Shown here: in pieces, positions 24,784 through 32,578 of the stretch
Numbering within the stretch: the stretch's first letter is position 1
Layout of the letters: every line of letters begins with the position of its first letter
NCBI GenBank assembly: GCA_022574595.1
Contig: JACZRS010000010.1
Coordinates: forward strand, 1-64,000
From: Planctomycetota bacterium
GTDB taxonomy: Bacteria > Planctomycetota > Phycisphaerae > Phycisphaerales > SM1A02
DNA: 64,000 bases
Reading direction: 5' to 3'
Notes under the pieces: model-generated
The model's database searches: none
Told to the model about the DNA's origin: nothing
The model's input: only the letters and a program-made list of their open reading frames with translations
Made by a program: the position numbers and the translations under genes

Positions 24784-25698
24784 CTACTTAACTTGGACCT
24801 GTTCTTGTTCCTTATAAGACTTTGTTTCTTCATCAGTCTTGGCAGGATCATCTTCAGCCATTAAGGCCTCGATTACACTTGCTACAGCGCCCTGTGGTTG
24901 CAAAGTTGTTGTGATCTTAATAGCTCCTGCAACCAGTAACAAACCAACAATAGGTACTGGTGCAAACTCCAGACCTTTTCTGAATAATGCGGTGAATGAA
25001 TCGCGGAATCTAAAAATCACGATCGTAAATAATAAGCAGAAAACTGTGATTGTATATGAAGAATCAATAGCGGACAGTCCTTGTCCCTCATTCCACCTTA
25101 CTGCAGCCATTGATGCTATTGCAACACTACCAATGGCAATGAATAATCCAGCGCGGTCACGCCTTACGCGGCACACTTTATAGAAGGCAAATAAAGGGCT
25201 ACTGGCCATTGTTAATGCAAGCAAAGGTGCAATTCGCCACCACATTGAAGGTTCAAACCACTTATAGCCGAGCCTGAGAAAATTAAGCCCGAAAATTACT
25301 GTGGCCACTAAGCTCAAGTAATATCCCAATCGCCCAATAGCGCGGCTGCTATTTTCACAAGAAGCCATAAGGCCGAGGCATAGTAAAATCGTAGCGCTTA
25401 GTAAACCTTCAATTGTTGAATTTTCGCCTACTCCAGTAAGGAGTCTAAGGAGCATGCCGCAACCAGCCATAATTAAAGCAGCAATAATAAAAAATTGTGC
25501 GGTCCCAAGGATTATTGCTTTTTCGATTGAGGCTTGTATATCCTCAAAACTATCTACTTCAATGGTGGACTGATCAAAATGGATTTCCTGTTCACGATTT
25601 TTCTCGATATTTGCAATTGGAGATTGATCGCGATTTCGCATTTCGTTTGTTGAGTCTTGCTGTATCGGTTCCATTAGATAGCCCCCGCTTGCTAACAA
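24784..25698 (-). CDS. Multi-pass membrane protein, unknown function
   Basis: 304 residues, or 296 if the second methionine (25674, MEPIQQDSTNEM) is the start. The N-terminal ~60 residues are hydrophilic and acidic. About eight hydrophobic segments follow between residues ~65 and 285, and then a short charged tail ending EQEQVQVK. The segments include AQFFIIAALIMAGCGMLL and VPIVGLLLVAGAIKI. No catalytic motif or transporter signature is visible. The topology suggests an integral inner-membrane protein. It converges with gpsA (stops nine bases apart) and lies 130 bp from the HPr gene on the same strand. Confidence 0.65.
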   Translation of the reverse strand: MLASGGYLMEPIQQDSTNEMRNRDQSPIANIEKNREQEIHFDQSTIEVDSFEDIQASIEKAIILGTAQFFIIAALIMAGCGMLLRLLTGVGENSTIEGLLSATILLCLGLMASCENSSRAIGRLGYYLSLVATVIFGLNFLRLGYKWFEPSMWWRIAPLLALTMASSPLFAFYKVCRVRRDRAGLFIAIGSVAIASMAAVRWNEGQGLSAIDSSYTITVFCLLFTIVIFRFRDSFTALFRKGLEFAPVPIVGLLLVAGAIKITTTLQPQGAVASVIEALMAEDDPAKTDEETKSYKEQEQVQVK

Positions 25699-25829
25699 GC
25701 CTTATATGTATAGATCGTCGTATAGGGCCTCGGAGGCCTCAAGCGTAGTAGGCAATCTGACTGTAGATGTAAAAATATGCTGGCTATGCGGTTTAGGTGC
25801 CCATCAAGACAGGAGTGCAGGTTTTCGGG

Positions 25830-26126
25830 CTAGTCCTCCTGGAAGCCGGATTTTACCAGGCTAACCAGGGCTTTGACTGCTTCATCGGCATCGGTACCGC
25901 AAGCGTCTATCTGGATTTCAGTTCCCTGCGTTGCCGCGAGCATCATCATTTGCATTATTGATTTGCCATCTACCGCTTCATCATTATCGCATCTTTTTAC
26001 AGTAACATCTGATTTAAGCTTTGATGCAGCTTCAACAAATATCATGGCGGGCCGGGCGTGTAAGCCTAGCTTGTTGGGTATGCTCACTACAGCGGAAGCG
26101 GTATTGGACACCGGATAACTCTCCAC
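25830..26126 (-). CDS. ptsH: HPr phosphocarrier protein
   Basis: 98 residues from GTG 26126. It carries the HPr signature IPNKLGLHARPAMIFVEAAS, with the phosphorylated histidine at residue 23 of this numbering. It also has DGKSIMQMMMLAA, whose serine corresponds to the regulatory Ser46 that HPr kinase modifies. Later GTG codons nearer the domain are alternative starts. HPr passes phosphate from enzyme I to EIIA proteins. Here it is the last gene of a run DUF502-hpf-ptsN-ptsH, 77 bp after ptsN. No enzyme I or sugar permease is in the window, so a regulatory role, as in the nitrogen PTS, is at least as likely as sugar uptake. Confidence 0.9.
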   Translation of the reverse strand: MESYPVSNTASAVVSIPNKLGLHARPAMIFVEAASKLKSDVTVKRCDNDEAVDGKSIMQMMMLAATQGTEIQIDACGTDADEAVKALVSLVKSGFQED

Positions 26127-26203
26127 CGTGACTAGTTGGGGCGACCCTAAAAACTCAAATCAACACAAGCATTGCCCTCTCGCTCTGTGTGATTTACTCT
26201 TGG

Positions 26204-26680
26204 CTAATGAATCGTAGTATTGGCATCTGCTTCTTCTAGAAGCGTTAAAACATGTTTAGTTGATTTTACTTGTCGCAAGAATCTTCGGAATGTTTCCTGC
26301 GACAGGTTTCCGAAGATCGCCTCCATAGCATCCAGATGCTCTTCGGGTTGATCTTCGGGGCTAAGCAGCAGGAAGATTGAATACACAGGCTTTTGATCAA
26401 GTGCATTGAATTCAACCCCAGATTCGCTCACGCCTATTGCCACCGCCATCTTTGATATAGCCTGGTGCTTAACGTGAGGGACCGCGACACCATGGCCGAA
26501 ACCGGTCGAGCCTCTCTTTTCACGTTTTATAATGGCTTTAACGAATTCATCGCGCAGTTCCGGGCTTAATGCTCCGACTTTTACAATGGCATCAATAAGT
26601 TCAGTTACAGCATCATCCCTTTGCGTCGCAGCAAGTGAGGGGATGATGGCTTCCTTAATTACAATATCCAGCAGCTTCAT
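26204..26680 (-). CDS. ptsN: PTS EIIA protein, PtsN-like
   Basis: 158 residues of the fructose/mannitol-type EIIA fold. The active histidine is expected in GHGVAVPHVKH (the VPH histidine, about residue 69). It is followed by the typical hydrophobic strands MAVAIGVSESGVEF and SIFLLLSPEDQPEEHL. It has no attached permease, so it is of the regulatory PtsN kind that signals phosphorylation state to kinases, channels or transcription. Its start overlaps the stop of hpf by four bases (ATGA), which implies coupled translation. The same order, hpf before ptsN, is known from the rpoN neighbourhood of proteobacteria. Confidence 0.88.
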   Translation of the reverse strand: MKLLDIVIKEAIIPSLAATQRDDAVTELIDAIVKVGALSPELRDEFVKAIIKREKRGSTGFGHGVAVPHVKHQAISKMAVAIGVSESGVEFNALDQKPVYSIFLLLSPEDQPEEHLDAMEAIFGNLSQETFRRFLRQVKSTKHVLTLLEEADANTTIH

Positions 26681-27006
26681 GCTTCATTCCCGCCGATGGG
26701 CGTATGGTGCTTGTTGTCTCTTAGTTTGCTCTTGTGATCTTTGAGTTGTCTGACCGATCTGTCAATGCTTAGATCAATACACGCGTATAAATCCTCGTGA
26801 TTAGAAGTCGAAATAAAGGCATCATGCCTCTCTACATCTGTAAGTATCTCAACAGTGTAGCCGTTCTTGGCCTTGTCGATAACAATCGTGACTTGTTGAA
26901 CTCTATCAAAGTAACGCGTGAACTTCTCTGCCTTGGTTGAAGCATATTCCTCAATTGCGGGTGTAAGGTCCATATGTTTGCTGCTGATCTTGATTTCCAT
27001 GCACAA
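26677..27006 (-). CDS. hpf: Ribosome hibernation-promoting factor, short form
   Basis: 109 residues. It begins MCMEIKISSKHMDLTPAIEE; the second methionine (27000) is an equally good start. The fold is the S30AE/RaiA one: ISSKHMDLTPAIEEYASTKA, then a YFDRVQQVTIVIDKAKNGYTVEI strand pair (here cut as YFDRVQQVTIVID and NGYTVEI) and DLYACIDLSIDRSVRQLKDH. The protein binds the 30S decoding site in slow growth and silences ribosomes. It lacks the C-terminal dimerisation domain of long HPF, so it is the short type. It is sandwiched between the DUF502 gene (30 bp upstream) and ptsN (four-base overlap). Confidence 0.92.
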   Translation of the reverse strand: MCMEIKISSKHMDLTPAIEEYASTKAEKFTRYFDRVQQVTIVIDKAKNGYTVEILTDVERHDAFISTSNHEDLYACIDLSIDRSVRQLKDHKSKLRDNKHHTPIGGNEA

Positions 27007-27035
27007 TTCTCCAGCTAAGCGTGGGTGAAGGTATC

Positions 27036-27917
27036 CTATGAGTCTTGGTGGTGGTCTGTGAGATTTTCAGAACTTTTTCCAGATTGTGCCGATTCAGAGG
27101 GCGAATCATCATTATCAAGCTGCTCCAGTAGTTGGCTGGAGGGTATTAGGACCCCGGCACTGATGGTAAACCTCATTGCCTCCTCGACCGTGATGGGCAT
27201 ATCTATTAAGTCCTTCTTGGGCACTGTAATTGTGTAACCGGTTGCAGGCATTGGCGAACTTGGAATGAAAACGGTTACAGCGTCTCCTGACTCTTTGGTG
27301 ATAGATTTCATTGTATCGCCAGTCATTAGACCTATCGACCAAATCCCTTTTCTGGGATATTCAATCAGAACCACACGGTTGAATTTGGCCTTCTGTTCAT
27401 CACTAAAGAGGAAGTCTACTACCTGTTTTATGTGCGGATACACCTGCTTGAAAATAGGTACAGCAACAATAAGGCCTTCTATTTTTCGGTAAATCCTTCG
27501 GCCGAAAAATCCACCCAGCAATCGTCCCGCAATATATACTGCAACAATCGCAACTATGATCCCGATCATGCGCATGTACCATCGCGCTTCCCACCAATCT
27601 TCGATTTTCCTGGCCCGTGCTAACGATTTGATTTCTTCATCCGACAATCCCGTAGCTATTCGCTCAGCTTCGAGATATGCTTCAGTTTGCTCATCAGAGA
27701 GTAAATTATCAAGAGGGCTCCAAACATCTGCTGCGCTATTCACTGTAAAACGAATCCCTGCATTTACAGGGTCTGCGATATTTACATCAACGAACTGATA
27801 CGCCTTAACCATAATCCAAAGCGTTAAGACTGAAGGCAATAACACCACAAGTCCACGAACAAAGAATCGTTTGAAGTCGGCTCTGAATGTGCGGGGGGGC
27901 TGTTCTGGTGTTGTCAT
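27036..27917 (-). CDS. DUF502 family membrane protein
   Basis: 293 residues. An N-terminal cytoplasmic stretch leads into FVRGLVVLLPSVLTLWIMVK (about residues 24-43). A hydrophilic insert follows, then a second membrane helix, MIGIIVAIVAVYIAGRLLGG (about 117-136), and a C-terminal soluble domain with PIFKQVYPHIKQVVDFLFSD and YPRKGIWSIGLMTGD, the DUF502 signature. Members are widespread inner-membrane proteins of unknown activity. The insert between the two helices (residues ~48-115, charged) is longer than usual. It is the first gene of the run that continues with hpf, ptsN and ptsH, so the promoter for all four probably lies in the 130 bp upstream. Confidence 0.88.
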   Translation of the reverse strand: MTTPEQPPRTFRADFKRFFVRGLVVLLPSVLTLWIMVKAYQFVDVNIADPVNAGIRFTVNSAADVWSPLDNLLSDEQTEAYLEAERIATGLSDEEIKSLARARKIEDWWEARWYMRMIGIIVAIVAVYIAGRLLGGFFGRRIYRKIEGLIVAVPIFKQVYPHIKQVVDFLFSDEQKAKFNRVVLIEYPRKGIWSIGLMTGDTMKSITKESGDAVTVFIPSSPMPATGYTITVPKKDLIDMPITVEEAMRFTISAGVLIPSSQLLEQLDNDDSPSESAQSGKSSENLTDHHQDS

Positions 27918-28048
27918 AAATTAACTATCGTCCGGGCATATTACACACAGCTCAAAGAAGCTGTGATGCCAGTGATAGTTTACGTTGTTATGTGCAAGCC
28001 TTCAAATGCAGACAAAATCAGCTAGTAAAGCTGCAAGAGTGATGATCT

Positions 28049-29500
28049 TTACCTGCGTAAGGGACGCAATATCACTGTCACAGTCAAATAGTCACTCTTT
28101 CGCCGTACCCTCACTCGAATCTTGTCGCCAACTATCTTTGATCCAATTATCGCCTGAAGCTCATCCATGGATCGCGTTGCAGCACCATCAATTGAAACAA
28201 TCACATCGCCCACACGCAGCTTCGCACGCCTTGCGGATGAACCGGGAAGGATTTTCGTGATTTTTACTCCATCGTTGCTGATTCTTGTGTTTCTCTCATC
28301 ACTTTCAATTCCAAGTGAGGCATCACCCGCCGAGATTGTGGTATCAATCTTTGGCTGTTTGCTAAGCCAAAGCTTCCATGACTTTTCAACTTCGTTTAAG
28401 GGCATGTCAAACGCTTCTTCAAACGCAATAGTGCCAGTTGCATCAATTGAAAAGTTCTTTACGAACTCTTGATACCACTTAGAAAGCTTTCCCTGGTCGG
28501 CGAGAAATTCAAAAATTGATCTTACCTGCGGGTACATATGACCTGCTTTACGCATAAATCGCCTGTTAGAAGTTGAAAACAATCTTTCCCATTTTATTAG
28601 CAAGCCCTTGCCTGCGCGATTTTTAACGACGTTATGTCTTTCGTTACGCAAAAATTCAAATGTACCATCGTCGCGTACTTTGTAATCTTCATATAACGAT
28701 GCCAGCCCCTCTTGAATCCACAGTGGGTGCTTTTGGTCTATCTTTTCCATATGCGCATAGTGCATGACGTGAGCAAACTCGTGACGCAATGAGCCCCCAA
28801 TATCACGAGCAATTAAACGCTTTCGCGCATGAACATAAATCCCGCCTATGTTTGGTGCATCTAATAATTTGTTGGCATCGTGAGGAGTAGGGACCGCAAT
28901 AAGTACGTAATAATCAGGCGTAACGTCAAATAGTGTGCTTTTAAGCTGGTCCGCTTCTATCTCCAGCATCTTGCGCATCTCTTGGTGAGATACCCGGTCG
29001 AGTGCTGTTGCGTAAGTTAAGCGTCGCTCTTCATCCTTTTCGTAACGGTAGTTTTCAGTACCGTACGTCGCGCGCCATGATGCTAGAGCATTGTCAGCGT
29101 GTCGGGTAGCGGTTCGCTTAAGCGCTTCAATTACAGCTAAGTAATTTGGATGTTGGTGCAGCGGCTCAAGATCAGGGTCATTTACAATCTGATTCAGATC
29201 TGTAAAGCCATTTGCTACCGCTTGGATTAAATATGAAGTTGCTTCATCGCCTCGATCTAATAAACTAAGCGCACATGCAGCGTTATATAACATCACCACG
29301 TTGTGGGGAGCTTTTTTGAGAAATCTCTCAATTAAGGATATAGCAATTTCATATTCGCCATCTTCAAAGCAGTTTACTATGCGCTGCTCAAGTGACGCTG
29401 GTGCAACTGTTTCCTGTGAGAACGCTGGTGCACTAACACAGAATAATAAAAGTGCTGGAAGAATGTTGCGAAAAATTGAAGTGCGCGCTGATGTTCGCAT
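28049..29500 (-). CDS. Secreted gluzincin metallopeptidase with TPR and PDZ domains
   Basis: 483 residues with a signal peptide (MRTSARTSIFRNILPALLLF, cleavage near SAPAFS). Parts in order: TPR-like helices (about 35-120, AACALSLLDRGDEATSYL); a zinc peptidase domain with LRHEFAHVMHYAHM (HEFAH, about residue 240) and the third ligand glutamate in IQEGLASLYEDY; and a C-terminal PDZ domain (about 400-480, ILPGSSARRAKLRVGDVIVS) that would bind peptide ends. Such proteins occur in planctomycetes, probably in the periplasm or on the surface. The next gene upstream is a paralogue without the PDZ domain, 12 bp away on the same strand, so the two are one transcription unit. Confidence 0.85.
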   Translation of the reverse strand: MRTSARTSIFRNILPALLLFCVSAPAFSQETVAPASLEQRIVNCFEDGEYEIAISLIERFLKKAPHNVVMLYNAACALSLLDRGDEATSYLIQAVANGFTDLNQIVNDPDLEPLHQHPNYLAVIEALKRTATRHADNALASWRATYGTENYRYEKDEERRLTYATALDRVSHQEMRKMLEIEADQLKSTLFDVTPDYYVLIAVPTPHDANKLLDAPNIGGIYVHARKRLIARDIGGSLRHEFAHVMHYAHMEKIDQKHPLWIQEGLASLYEDYKVRDDGTFEFLRNERHNVVKNRAGKGLLIKWERLFSTSNRRFMRKAGHMYPQVRSIFEFLADQGKLSKWYQEFVKNFSIDATGTIAFEEAFDMPLNEVEKSWKLWLSKQPKIDTTISAGDASLGIESDERNTRISNDGVKITKILPGSSARRAKLRVGDVIVSIDGAATRSMDELQAIIGSKIVGDKIRVRVRRKSDYLTVTVILRPLRR

Positions 29501-29512
29501 GGCAAATATAGT

Positions 29513-30781
29513 CTAGCGAGTTAATGCCTTGTTGTTAGGATCTATTGGATCAGGCGTAGGTGATTGATTGACAACGCTCTTGTGTTCTAATATTTGCGGC
29601 TCAAGCAGCCAATTCTTCCACTTGGCATGGATGGCCTCAAGCGGTAAATCAAACACAAATTGCAAACTTCCACTACCAGTGGGGTCCTCGTCAAAATCTT
29701 CTATGTACTTGTCATACCATGTATATAAGCGATTTTGTTCAGCTAAAAAGCGAAAAAATGATCTTAACTGAGGATATACCTTGATTGCTTGCTCAGAAAG
29801 CTCTTTTGGAGATAGGGATATCACCTCTTTCAAACTGCGGAGCTTGCCCGCTTGTTCCAATTTCAGAGCATATTTGTCGCGATCATTAGGGAGAAAGATG
29901 ATAGATCCATCTTCATTTATTTGGTAGTCCTCAAATAAAGTAGCTATGCCCTCCTGTATCCAAAGAGGATGCTCCTGGCCGAGATAATCCATATGAGCGT
30001 GATGCATGCGGTGAGCAAACTCGTGGCGAAGTGATGAATCAATATCAGTAGTAATTAGCTCGCGACGCCTGTGGCGGTAAATGCCCGCAGTAATCTGCCT
30101 GGGCAGCAATTGCTTGACATGCTCCGGCTTTGGATACGCAACTAAAACATATTGGCATTTGGCATCTTCAAACAGTGTGCTTGATAGATATTGAGCTTGG
30201 GAATCAAGCATGATGTGCATTTGCTCAAACGCATCATCATCCAAGTTGGTCAGGAAATTAAGACGAAGCTTCTCATCAGTATCCAGGCGATACGCATCTT
30301 CACCAAAAGTTGTGTGCCACCGGTCAATACTTTGCTGAGCCAGCAGGTTATCGGCCGCATCACGGGCAGCAAGAATAGCTTTATATATAGGGTGGTCTCG
30401 AAGGGGCCTGAGATCCGAATCGCGGCGCATGTGCGCGAAATCATTGAACCCCGCTTTGATAGCTTGTATTAAAAACTTAGATCCATCCTCCGGCTTGTCG
30501 AGCCGGCAAGCAACACACGCAGCGTTGTAGAGCATGATTTCATCATCAGGAAATTGCTCCAAATGCTGCTTAATTAACTTTGAAGCGACAAGATTGTTAC
30601 CTTTGGTAAGATGGTCAAAGATTTGGTTGGTAAGCTGGGAGGGGCCGTTGGCATCATTTGCTAAGGATAGATTCGCTAAAGATAAAGATAGAAAAGCAGC
30701 GCACGCAAGCGAAGCCGCCACAACCATCGCCGTGCGACTAATTCGCTTGCGTCCAATCTCCATCTTCTCACGCCTCCTCAC
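29513..30781 (-). CDS. Secreted gluzincin metallopeptidase with TPR, paralogue
   Basis: 422 residues with an N-terminal hydrophobic leader (TAMVVAASLACAAFLSLSLA, about 17-36). TPR-like repeats follow (about 55-130) and then the same peptidase pattern as the neighbour: LRHEFAHRMHHAHM, then LGQEHPLWIQEGIATLFEDY with the third zinc ligand. The PDZ domain of the neighbour is absent; the chain ends with a short polar tail. The shared layout and close spacing point to a tandem duplication, with PDZ gain or loss in one copy. The substrate is unknown. The start lies just after a GAGGCGTGAGAAG stretch that can serve as ribosome-binding site. Confidence 0.84.
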   Translation of the reverse strand: MRRREKMEIGRKRISRTAMVVAASLACAAFLSLSLANLSLANDANGPSQLTNQIFDHLTKGNNLVASKLIKQHLEQFPDDEIMLYNAACVACRLDKPEDGSKFLIQAIKAGFNDFAHMRRDSDLRPLRDHPIYKAILAARDAADNLLAQQSIDRWHTTFGEDAYRLDTDEKLRLNFLTNLDDDAFEQMHIMLDSQAQYLSSTLFEDAKCQYVLVAYPKPEHVKQLLPRQITAGIYRHRRRELITTDIDSSLRHEFAHRMHHAHMDYLGQEHPLWIQEGIATLFEDYQINEDGSIIFLPNDRDKYALKLEQAGKLRSLKEVISLSPKELSEQAIKVYPQLRSFFRFLAEQNRLYTWYDKYIEDFDEDPTGSGSLQFVFDLPLEAIHAKWKNWLLEPQILEHKSVVNQSPTPDPIDPNNKALTR

Positions 30782-30848
30782 GCCATCGTAGATTAACTAT
30801 CTAACCAAGCTATATTGAATCTACCCCAAATTGAGGTAAAGGCAAGAA

Positions 30849-31481
30849 TTATTTTGTTATTGGGGAGATTACTACACGCTTATCTTTTATTGAAAGTTGA
30901 CTAGCAGCGTATAGGTTAATCGCTTCGGGGTAAGCGATACATTCCTGCTTGAAAACGCGTGCTGCAAGCGTGTCTTCGGTGTCGTGTTCTAGCACTGGGC
31001 ATGCTTTTTGCAGGATGACTGGGCCTTGGTCGTAATGCTCATCTACGAAATGCACACTGCAGCCGGAGACTCTGCGATTTGCCTCTATAACAGCGCGATG
31101 AACGCTCATTCCGTGCATGCCCTGGCCGCCAAAATCGGGTAGTAGGGCCGGGTGGATGTTAATCACTCGCCCCTGGAATTGTTCATCAACTCTAAACCAA
31201 CGTAAGTAACCACACAGGCAAACTAGATCAATTTGCTTTGCAATAAGTGCATCAGTAATTGCATCGTGCATTTGATCTTCAGAATCGTAATCACGTTTGC
31301 GGATGATGTTTACTTCGAGATCGCGTTCTTGTGCGCGTTTGATGCCTTCAATCTCTCCGCGTGATGCGATTACAAGTTGAACTGATGCGTTAAGTTTGCT
31401 CGCATCAATTTGGTCTAGGATATTGATAAGCGTGCGGCCACCTCCACTGATAAGACCCGCGATTCTTATTGGCTCGCTCAT
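30849..31481 (-). CDS. purN: Phosphoribosylglycinamide formyltransferase
   Basis: 210 residues. PurN transfers a formyl group from 10-formyl-tetrahydrofolate to GAR in purine synthesis. The sequence has the N-terminal loop AGLISGGGRTLINILDQI, the catalytic Asn-x-His in VINIHPALLPDFGGQGMHG, and the aspartate in HFVDEHYDQGPVI. The length is close to the family norm of about 200-215. The folate-binding region CLCGYLRWF is a little unusual (commonly LAGFMRIL). It follows the thioesterase gene by five bases on the same strand, so the two are probably co-transcribed, without an obvious metabolic link. Confidence 0.93.
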   Translation of the reverse strand: MSEPIRIAGLISGGGRTLINILDQIDASKLNASVQLVIASRGEIEGIKRAQERDLEVNIIRKRDYDSEDQMHDAITDALIAKQIDLVCLCGYLRWFRVDEQFQGRVINIHPALLPDFGGQGMHGMSVHRAVIEANRRVSGCSVHFVDEHYDQGPVILQKACPVLEHDTEDTLAARVFKQECIAYPEAINLYAASQLSIKDKRVVISPITK

Positions 31482-31486
31482 GCGTT

Positions 31487-31909
31487 TTATTTATCCCCAG
31501 CTTCTAAGCCAGCGGTGGGTGGTGATGTAAATGGGATGGGTTTGAAATTCTGATCGACAGCTACCATTGTTAGATGAGCTTCGGTTACGTGAACAGTGTC
31601 GCCGGATGCTATGCGCGTAGCTTCAACGTGTATGCGGATCTTTATTGAAGATGTACCTCTCTTATCGAGAGAAGTGTAGAAGCTTACTACATCACCAATA
31701 TATACCGGAGCGCGGAAATCTACTTGATCGATGGAAACTGTCAGCCAACGGTGTATGCCGTGCTTGCGCGCTTCGATAAACCCAGCCTGATCGATATACG
31801 AAAGTATCACACCGCCAAAGATCGAACCATAAACATTAGAGTCCCGCGGCATCATCACCACACGAAGGGCCGCATGTTTATTGTTACTACTATTGTTGTT
31901 CTCAGTCAT
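31487..31909 (-). CDS. Hotdog-fold acyl-CoA thioesterase, YciA-like
   Basis: 140 residues of the acyl-CoA thioester hydrolase family. The start region ALRVVMMPRDSNVYGSIFGG and the following VILSYIDQAGFIEARKHG form the hotdog helix with the catalytic acid. VDFRAPVYIGDVVSFYTSLD is the next conserved strand pair. Such enzymes split medium- to long-chain acyl-CoAs in the cytoplasm. The protein lacks the second hotdog repeat of larger acyl-CoA hydrolases, so it should act as an oligomer. It is the first gene of a two-gene unit with purN, and a divergent HEAT-repeat gene starts 115 bp away. Confidence 0.9.
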   Translation of the reverse strand: MTENNNSSNNKHAALRVVMMPRDSNVYGSIFGGVILSYIDQAGFIEARKHGIHRWLTVSIDQVDFRAPVYIGDVVSFYTSLDKRGTSSIKIRIHVEATRIASGDTVHVTEAHLTMVAVDQNFKPIPFTSPPTAGLEAGDK

Positions 31910-32023
31910 AATGTGAGCATCATCGTACAGGATGGCTGTTGGAGCAAGTTAGGCCAATCTAAGACTTGTGTACTAGCTCTCTTTGAACGTACGATGTATG
32001 AAATAGATTAGTAGGAGTGTTTA

Positions 32024-32551
32024 TTGCCAGGAAAAACATCACGTACTGTGACGGAACTTGTAAACGATCTTCAATGTGACGATCGCGACATAAGTGAAGC
32101 TGCATCTAAGGCTCTTGTAGCCAGCAAAGATGCCTCAGTTGTGGATCACCTTATCGAATTGCTCAAAGCACGACAGCATTATATACAAAATCGCGCAGCC
32201 GGAGCACTTCGTGATATTGGTGACGATCGAGCCATAGAACCGCTTATTGCTGCAATCAAGCTCCCCACAAACCAGGGTTATAATGGTTCGTTTATATACG
32301 CGTTGCAAACACTTGATTGTAAGCATTTGTTTTCGTTCTTGTTTGACCTTGTAATCGAAGGCGATTACGAAGTGCGCTGCATGTCACTTATGATCCTGGA
32401 GGAACAGGAATTTGAAGTAACCCCTACAGATTTTACCGAGGCCAAGAACAAGCTCGATGCTTACTTGAGCCGAAACGATCTTCGCCCAGAGGATGAACAA
32501 TGTATGCAGGAATTACACACGTTGTTCGTAAATATCAGCAATAAGAATTAA
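32024..32551 (+). CDS. HEAT-repeat protein
   Basis: 175 residues from TTG 32024, chosen because AGGAG lies seven bases upstream. The chain is a short series of HEAT-like helical pairs: LVNDLQCDDRDISEAASKAL, then LIELLKARQHYIQNRAAGAL with DIGDDRAIEPLIAAI, and a third pair with YALQTLDCKHLFSFLFDLV. These form a curved solenoid that typically docks other proteins. No catalytic motif is present. Similar short HEAT proteins occur singly in many environmental bacteria and their partners are unknown. It converges with the DUF4159 gene, whose stop codon lies 28 bp away. Confidence 0.8.
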   Translation: MPGKTSRTVTELVNDLQCDDRDISEAASKALVASKDASVVDHLIELLKARQHYIQNRAAGALRDIGDDRAIEPLIAAIKLPTNQGYNGSFIYALQTLDCKHLFSFLFDLVIEGDYEVRCMSLMILEEQEFEVTPTDFTEAKNKLDAYLSRNDLRPEDEQCMQELHTLFVNISNKN

Positions 32552-32578
32552 GTGCTTGGTAATTGGAGGATATTCAAC

